Of a stretch of 64,000 bases of DNA, positions 56,591 through 64,000 are shown in pieces. The notes beneath the pieces were generated by a model, which worked only from the letters and a program-made list of their open reading frames with translations, was not told the origin of the DNA and searched no databases. The DNA lies in the NCBI GenBank assembly GCA_037577475.1, contig CM075186.1:2511001-2575000 (forward strand), in the 5' to 3' direction. The position numbers were made by a program, and so were the translations under genes. Source of the stretch: Chaunax sp. Z400 (lineage: Eukaryota > Chordata > Actinopteri > Lophiiformes > Chaunacidae). Numbering within the stretch: the first letter of the stretch is position 1; every line of letters starts with the position of its first letter.

Positions 56591-57990
56591 GGCACCTTTT
56601 ACACAGAGATTACATAACAGCCCCGCAACAAAGACGCTTCTGTAGGCTCAACCTGGGAGCTGCTATTTTTGCAGAAACTTACAGGAAACTACGACGATTG
56701 GTAAAATTTTGCAGATAAGTTGCAGCGATATGCACAACATTGCAAAGTCGTACAGAAGGAACAGGGATTGGTTGAATTTATGTTGCAATCATGACATCAC
56801 AACTGATCAGATCAACTGGAATTGCTGCCGACTGTGAGACGAGTCGTCCGCCTCAAAAATCTGGTAAAAAAAGACTCAAAACGTCCATCTTTGGTGATCT
56901 GTGAAGGATAACGGTTTTATGGGATTCAAATGAACGTAAAATGTTACACAACCCTAATCAATTCATTTTCTTGCAATCCTACAAAATCCACACAATTTTT
57001 TTTTTCCAGCAATACATTTTTACAAAGTTACTAATTATAATAATAATAATTAATTTCATTTATGTGCAAGACTGATCATATTTCCCTGTATGGTGATATT
57101 TAATTCTATCAATGAATCACTTTAAAATTTAAAAAAATTTAAAAAAATTAAAAATGTTGGTGCTTCAGCTCAGCAGTTAATAAAATCACAGTGGTTACTT
57201 TGATTTAGTCACATGTGGCTCCTGCTCTGATCGATCCGGTGACCTTTGACCTTCTGTCAAACCACACAGTACAAAATCAGCTGGCCCACATAAAACACTG
57301 TGTGTTCATCATGGAAGGCAGGCGGACTCTGAAAATGACTGACTGATAGGTGATTATACACTCAAATCATTTTAACAGGAGGGGAGAAGATGTTCCTGCA
57401 CAGAATCCTCGAGCCACCAGACTAAAACCTGGATCACGGCTGACCTCTACTGGACAAAGTAAGAGCTACACTCCTGTATCTCAACCCTGCACAGAAAACA
57501 CTCCTCACACTTCCATTCAAGGCTTTTAATGATGGGATAAAAGGCCCCAGAAAAATAGAAAGATGATTTTCTTCCCATGGTGAGCAGATAAAACAGTCTT
57601 TGTGATAAGAGTGATGTGAGGAGAGGTTAAATGTCCTCCTAAGACTTAAAAAAAAAAAATCATTGACATATACATATTGAATACAAATACAAACATGTGT
57701 TTTTACTTTAAATGGAATCTGATCGATATTCACTCCACAGGCCTCATCAGCTGTAATCAACTTTAATTATCCGTTAAAAGCTTCCTTACAACAGCTATGA
57801 AACTGAGGAAGGAGTTTATAGAATTTAGGATTTTATCATAAAATAAATCTTTTTTATACATATATTCACTTTTCAGATGCTTATCGACAGGTTTTCCAGA
57901 TGGAGCAAAAACCAGGACGACAGACTGTTGGGCAAAGCCACGTCCTCTGTGTTTACAGTGACAACAGCAGCTGATGATTGGACTGTGAGG

Positions 57991-58037
57991 ACACACAAAC
58001 ACACACACACACACAGACACACACAGACACACACACA

Positions 58038-58074
<37 letters not shown>

Positions 58075-58097
58075 ACACACAGACACACACAGACACA

Positions 58098-58148
<51 letters not shown>

Positions 58149-58156
58149 AGACACAG

Positions 58157-58190
<34 letters not shown>

Positions 58191-58366
58191 AGACACAGAC
58201 ACACACAGACACAGACACAGACACAGACACACACAGACACACACACACACAGACACACACACACACACACACAGACACACACACACACAGACACACACAC
58301 ACACACACACAGACACACACACACACACACAAACACACACAAACACAAACACACACACACACACAC
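57991..58366 (+). repeat. CA/CAGA compound microsatellite
   Basis: 376 bp of CA with frequent CAGA and late CAAA interruptions. It yields long spurious Cys-Val and Thr-His frames on both strands. Confidence 0.95.
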
Positions 58367-59680
58367 CCTCTCCAGAGATCCGGGTTAGTGTGACCAAGAC
58401 AAAAAAACAACCTTGTGGCTGCATTTCAAGCATGAGAAGCAGTGATTACAGCCGACACAAGCAATCCAATACCACAGAAATGAGTATTGATTGTGTCCTG
58501 TTGTCGCTGCGTCTGCATTCATCATATCATCTGTGATTATTGGTGAGTAAATGGAGAGAAATTCTTATTTGTGTGATCCAGAATGAACGACGTGAGCAAC
58601 ATCTCGGTATCTCATCACAGGCTTTATGCCTATTTCTATTTAAATTAAATGCAACTTCTCGAGTCCTGATCCTCGTTCCCAGTTGGCCAGAAGGCGGCAC
58701 TGGAGGGTGGATGTGGAGTTCATCCTCCCTGACCGTAACAAAACCCTCCTGCCCTCACAGAATTTCATACCCATTTACTGTCCTCCCCTCCTCCTTCTGC
58801 GATGACCCACTGGCCTGCAACAGCAGAGCTTCTGAAGCAATGGATGGGAGGAACAAATCCTGGCTATTCGTCATTCAATAAAGAGATTCGGACCTATTTG
58901 GACACACTCTGAACAAGGGAATTCCTCCTTTTATTTCACTCTTGTTCTGCCTCCTCATTCAGTCTGATCAACGCAACTTTCCTGGCTAACATCCTGGGAA
59001 AACCAAGAGGAAAATCCTTCAAGTCTCCTCTTCAGAGAAACTCTGAGCTAAATCATTTGGAAAAATCCAAATCCCTAAAGCACCAGACGAGTAGATTTCA
59101 GGAGCTTTTTTAAGTGTTGCCCGGCTGTCAGAGCCAAAAGCAGATCAACCAGTCAGCTTTAGGCCTGTACACCTCGCTAATAGCTGTTGAGAAGGTGAGC
59201 TTCCTACTTTAACACCTACTGGAGTGGCCTACTTCTGCAGCATTTTCAATTATCCAGTCAGGCAGCAATAATATTGGCACTGTGGCCTCCAGGGAGGAAA
59301 TTATTCCCACTCAGACACCACAGAGGAAGCTGTTAATATCGTATTACAGTTCAGTGCAATACAACGGTCTGTGAGAGGCAGTGGTCTGTTTGGCAGTTCA
59401 ATTGCCGTTTGGAATATATATTACTGACAAAATCAGAAATGCACACTACAATTAGGATTTCTTATTCACTGTGACACACGTACACAAATGTTTTTCAGAA
59501 TGTTCCGACAAAAATTCCCCGACTTTGGACAGTTGGAACCATTTTCTCCGATGTGCAAGACCCCGTTGTTTATGTACGGAGACTTTATCTCACAATTATA
59601 CGCTACAATCTCATAACAAGAGTGTTCAAAGACCACGAACCTCCTCATGAGAACATACACCTAGAACTTGGATTCTTCCC
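58367..59680. other. Intergenic, low-repeat stretch
   Basis: No gene recognised. The segment around 59195-59330 (ATTATCCAGTCAGGCAGCAA ... GGAGGAAATTATTCCC) has balanced composition and lacks repeat phrases seen elsewhere in the window, so it is a candidate for a conserved non-coding element; this is a guess. Confidence 0.3.
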
Positions 59681-59689
59681 AAAATGTGA

Positions 59690-60420
59690 TCATTCCTTCC
59701 CACTCCCGATGCCTATCTGTGATAAAAGGTTTCATTCAGGGTTCTCGTGATGTTAAAGAAAATGACAAAAAATCATAGATCCACCCCTTTACTGTATCTA
59801 CTGCTAAATTTAATGCTTCCTTCTTTGGGACAATGCCCCCTCTTCCTCCCAGGTTCATTTTAACCCATAAAGTAGTTTAAGAACAATTGACATAAATGGA
59901 CAAAAAGTCTTATCTTGGAAAGTTCAAAAGTGGAAAAACATTCCTGGATCCATTCCAGAATCTAATAGATTCTTCCTTGCTACATGTCCAACCCTCTCAT
60001 CAAATTTCAAGAAAATACATCAAGGAGTTTTTGTGTAATCCTGCTAACAGTCAAACAAACAACAAACCAGCTAACCTCCTTGGCGGGGGGTAATTACGAT
60101 AAAAAGATCTCGTAGTTACCATCGTCAAGAGCTTTCACTTTCAATCATTTCCATTGGTTGGTTGGTTGGTTCATGACTAGGATTGCCCAAACAATAATAA
60201 ATGGATTTCTACTAAATTTGGTGGAAGGACGGGGCACAGGCCAGGAGAGAACCCATTTAAATTTGGAGCAGATCCATCTAAAGGAACGGATCCAGGATTT
60301 GTTTTCTCTAGATTGGGCCTTTATTGACATTTCCCCTAATAACACAAAACTACTAAACCGATTTCCACAAATCTTTGTGTCGGGGCGGGGCATGGGTCAG
60401 GTAAGCTAGAGGACATGTAT
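59690..60420 (+). repeat. Family C-type repeat copies
   Basis: Two adjoining copies: 59690-60080, ending CTAACCTCCTTGGCGGGGGG, and 60140-60420, starting TTGGTTGGTTGGTTCATGAC with GGATTTCTACTAAATTTGGTG. They are related to 36010-36430 and 63640-63960. A short ATCTCGTAGTTA motif recurs at 60107 and 60450. Confidence 0.55.
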
Positions 60421-61085
60421 GATTGTTAAGAGACATGCTTAGGAGAAAGATCTCGTAGTTATGAGATCCTCTCAAAAGACAACATCAGGATCTCATAAAT
60501 CTCGTCATTGTGAGAAAAAATAACGAAAAAATAACTACGAGATCGGATTGTGCTTCCGTACAGCTATAGGCTCAGAGTATAGCATTACAGGACAGGATGG
60601 GGCAGGGCTGGCTAGTTAGCATGCTAACTTCGGGAGATGTCACTGCTACATAACACATGACATCTACAATGTCATCTTCACCAACAGATTGCACCACTGA
60701 AGAAATGAGCAGACATATGGGAAGGAGCCGGTCAATGCCGGACTGTTTTTGAAAGACTATTTAATGGGTGATTCTGCAGGTTGACATAAAAATAGTTTCA
60801 CCTCACAATCCAGATGTGACAGACGATGGGTGTGGACGGCTCCTTTGTGGTATTAACAAACTGAAATAACAAAGACGTGACACTTTCTCCGCTCCCTGCC
60901 CTGCATCGAGCTGCGTAAGGGAAGCTGAACAAATTGTTGTCGTGCAGGTCTGACTCGTAACGGCACATTTCAAAGGCTGTGACTAAATGTGAGTCATCGT
61001 ACACCTGTTTGTAAGGGTGTACTTGTATGTTAATGGAGATTTGGAGCTCTCCACTCCGCTCCTACATTCACATCTTCCTCCTTGT

Positions 61086-61643
61086 CAGGGGCGGATCTAG
61101 GGGCAGGGCCAGAGGGGCACTGGCCCCAGCTGAAATCTGATTGGCCCCTGAAGTGCCCCTATCTTGTCACTTGTCTTTTTTTTCTTCAAAGTTTACAACT
61201 TGAATACTTGATTGTGTCAAGTTTTTCTCCTCTAAACTGTTGTGTATGCTGTAATATAGTATATAAGTATTTTCTTTAATGTAAAAAAAAAAATTAAAAA
61301 AATTAAACTATTTTATGCATTACATAATTGGAAAAAAGTGTCTTATGTTTTATATTTATTTATGCATCCTGGATTAAAATTCAATAATTGCTAAACTTTT
61401 TTGATGAACACAATGTGCTTGAAAAAGGCACAATTTGCATAATATATTCAATTATGTGTGTCTTTACTAAAAGCTATGGAGCCAACAGCAAACAATGAAT
61501 GAATGGTGAAATATTCTGTGTATACATCTTACTGAATAAGGAAATGTGTAGGAATGTTGGACATATAGTTGGCCCCTCTGTAAAAAAAAAAAAAGTGCCC
61601 CCTCTATGGCCCCTGATTTAGAAAAATTCTAGATCCGCCACTG
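61086..61643. mobile_element. hAT-type non-autonomous MITE, 558 bp, intact ends
   Basis: Left end CAGGGGCGGATCTAG and right end CTAGATCCGCCACTG are inverted repeats (14 of 15 match). The direct flanks are an exact 8-bp duplication, CTCCTTGT at 61078-61085 and 61644-61651, which is the hAT hallmark. The inside is AT-rich with GTGCCCC phrases near both ends and codes for nothing. Confidence 0.92.
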
Positions 61644-61651
61644 CTCCTTGT

Positions 61652-62457
61652 GTTTCTCTCCGTCAGTGTTTCCTGTTACTTCTTGGTTGGCCGGACTCAG
61701 GCTCACACAGGCAAACTCTCATTTTCAACATTTAATCTCACTCTTTACCTTTTGCTCCACCTCTCTATAGCATTCAGCATGCCTCTCGCCGTTTCTCTCT
61801 CCCCCTTTTCATCACCCTCTCTCTCTCTCTCTCTCTCTACACATGCTCGCCTGCCATCAGCTCCATCCAGCCGTGCTGCAGTACTGATGGAAGAAGCACG
61901 ATAGAGCAGTGAAAAAGATGGGATCTCTGAGCTCTTCCTCACATTTCGTGCATTACGTTACATGTCAGCGATTGGTCCACCATGACTTCCTCCTCCGACA
62001 CAAGGCCACTGGTGGGAGCTGGACTCCCGGCACTCAGGGGAATTCCTTCAATTCATGAAAAGGGATCCTTTCTCTCACTGACGGCTATTTAACGGAGGAT
62101 CTTTTATGAGCTGTAGAGGTGAGGGTAGGTCACGTTATCAGAATCAATGCATCATATTTAATAGGCCTAGAATAGTACAACAACCATCACTGTGTAGCTG
62201 AGATGATTCTGATTCAGGTTCAGAATAAAGTATCTTCAATAGTATGAAAAAAAAATCAAATGAATTCGTTTCTTCATCATAGAAAAATTATATATAAAGC
62301 GGCAGAAACTTTGTTGACTGGCACAGAGACAGAATTGCGTTTTAAATTTTTGTTTTAATGTAGCGTTCAGACAATAACTGGAGGACTGTTACTCTCCTCC
62401 AGTTTTAAACTTACACCATCAAACCTTATGTTGGGCATTCTGGATGAAGAATGTCCA
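61652..62457. other. Intergenic, no gene recognised
   Basis: It contains a CT-rich run (61796-61840, CTCTCTCTC) and otherwise unremarkable sequence. Confidence 0.4.
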
Positions 62458-62458
62458 C

Positions 62459-62542
62459 ATACAGTACCAGTCAATAGTTTGGACACAGTTTCCCATCCAC
62501 TTGAATGGGAAACTGTGTCCAAATTTTTGACTGGTAGTGTAT
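62459..62542. mobile_element. Tc1/mariner-like foldback remnant
   Basis: CAGTACCAGTCAATAGTTTG, then GACACAGTTTCCCAT, an 8-base centre, then the inverse ATGGGAAACTGTGTC and CAAATTTTTGACTGGTAGTG, bounded by TA on both sides. The arms match the end sequence of teleost Tc1/mariner-type elements with the whole interior lost. Confidence 0.75.
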
Positions 62543-63639
62543 ATCGAGTATTATCAACCTGTCAGGAGAAATAATTACATTAAAAGCTTGATTATTGTGG
62601 AGCCAATTTCTTATGGAAAATATAAGTGTCTCAAAGTAGCACAACATATATGAAATGGAAAAAGAGAAGTGTGTAAATAAAGAGCCATCAGAATAGAATA
62701 GCATCCTAATGCTAATACTGTGTTTTACCAAAATGTATTTTTTACGAATATATAATAATAATAATAGTTTTTTTCAAACAAGATTTTTTAAATTACCAAA
62801 ATATCAACTATACCTCTTCAATCAATACATGGGAGATATGTGTATGAGATTTTGTAAAATTTTTATTTTTTAAAATTCTGCAGATATCAAAAGGTACATT
62901 TTTACCAAATGGATGGACTGAATGGGTTTTGATATATGCACTGGAAACAAGCCCCACCCTGATCTAAGTCTCAGTTTTATTTTTCTAAATTAGAAAAAAA
63001 TAATATTGAAATTAAGAAAATTCCCCAAATGTCTTCAGTACAAAATGTGTTTAAAAAGGTTTTGTTAAAATATATTTTCCTCTTCAATTATATTCTTTTA
63101 GTCTTTCGTTGATGAGGTTATAATGTGAGGTTAAGTCTGTTATTTATCTAAAAAGTTCCTTCAAACTCGACTCCAGCTTCAGCTTCGTGCCTGATGATTG
63201 GTTCATCCCCCATCTTCCTCCACAGTATTCCAGACCTGCTCATATGGGCTGAAATGAAAACTCCTGAGTCATTGTTGCTCCTGTAATCATGGTGACAAGG
63301 ACTCGCTCTGTTGTTATTGCCTCCGGTCGACTAGAGTCATGCTGCCGGTGTTTCTATGACAACATGCAACCGAAGGCATGATGGTCCATTTATTTTAAGT
63401 GGCAGGACAAACCCAATAAAAGGGAGAGAAGAAGAAGTGAGAAAAAAACAAATTAAAGTGGAAACGCTGTGATGACAAATCCTGCCAGAGAAAAGAGGAT
63501 CTTTGTTTGTAGTGACTCCTGGAATTCTTTTTTCACTTTCTTTAATATTGCATGGGCAGACATCTTTATGTCTTGCCTGCTTGGCCTTGGCGGTATATGT
63601 GCTCTACTGAGGGTTCTTCTACTTCTTCTGCCAAGGCTG

Positions 63640-63960
63640 AACTATCCTACACGTCTGTTTAGCTTGCCTCACCCATGGCCCCACCCCTCCACAAAGTTTG
63701 GTGGAAATCCATTCAGTAGTTTTTGCATAATTAGGAAAAATGTCGAAAAAAAACTCCCCATCAAGCAATGTTAAAGAAAACTGAAAAAAGGAGTGGATCT
63801 TCGTCTGGATCTGCACCTTCCATGTAACGGATCCTTTCCTGACCCATGCCCTCATCCTTCCACCAAATTTCATAGAAAAATCCATCCGGTAGTTTTTGTG
63901 TTATCCTGCTGAAAAGCAAAATATAATGGACATGGGTGAAAACATAACCTCCCATGTGAA
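63640..63960 (+). repeat. Family C-type repeat copy
   Basis: AAGTTTGGTGGAAATCCATTC, GTAGTTTTTGCATAATTAGG and ATCCATCCGGTAGTTTTTGTG occur in tandem-like order. Related to 39345-39720. Confidence 0.55.
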
Positions 63961-64000
63961 GGTAAAGATCTGCTGATTAATTCATTAGCCGATCAAAAGC

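Larger units (their letters stand above)
54316..57990. other. Intergenic region without recognised gene
   Basis: AT-rich intergenic sequence. Apart from the retroelement-like tail (54800-55217) and an Angel-like left half (56317-56590) I see no exon or RNA gene. Confidence 0.5.

Noticed and set aside
57873..58536. Long Cys-Val and Thr-His frames on both strands
   Set aside because: Translation of the CA/CAGA microsatellite.

Overview
The window looks like nuclear DNA of a ray-finned (teleost, probably percomorph-type) fish. It has split genes with GT-AG introns, very many CA/GT microsatellites, teleost-type short inverted-repeat elements (Angel-like, hAT-like and Tc1/mariner-like remnants), tRNA-derived SINE-like copies and anonymous dispersed repeats. 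No bacterial, organellar or viral gene order is visible.

Two protein genes are supported, pointing towards each other. On the + strand, 415-4111 holds a complete eight-exon gene for ADCK2 (aarF-domain UbiB-type atypical kinase, about 618 aa). On the - strand, 52473 down to 6765 holds a complete SRSF protein kinase gene that matches SRPK2 best. It has 15 coding exon positions spread over 46 kb; the exons join in one consistent frame (853 codons including stop with the first exon starting MSVNSEKSSS). The two 3' ends lie within a few hundred bases of each other around 4.9-5.2 kb.

The most interesting structure is inside srpk2. Exon 14 exists twice (14A 10953-11045 and 14B 10594-10686). Both copies are 93 bp with the same phase and their own splice sites. 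14A reads like mammalian SRPK2 and 14B like mammalian SRPK1. The segment they encode carries the equivalents of the SRPK1 docking-groove residues Asp564 and Glu571, so the gene appears able to swap part of its substrate-docking surface by alternative splicing. A second possible first exon (41672-41760, MEINSGLIAKKK) ends in the same phase as the usual first exon. The kinase spacer is enlarged by an 891-bp acidic exon, and a 26-bp microexon supplies nine residues at the start of the spacer.

Introns of srpk2 hold a 23-bp minisatellite of about 46 units with a ten-unit higher-order duplication, a 22-bp GC-rich minisatellite, a 103-bp GGT-rich tandem repeat, several Angel-like MITEs and long CA/GT tracts, some placed directly beside splice sites. 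From about 53.2 kb to the end I see no gene. That part contains dispersed repeats, a 558-bp hAT-type MITE with a perfect 8-bp target duplication, a Tc1/mariner-like foldback, the tail of a possible non-LTR element and a large CA tract.
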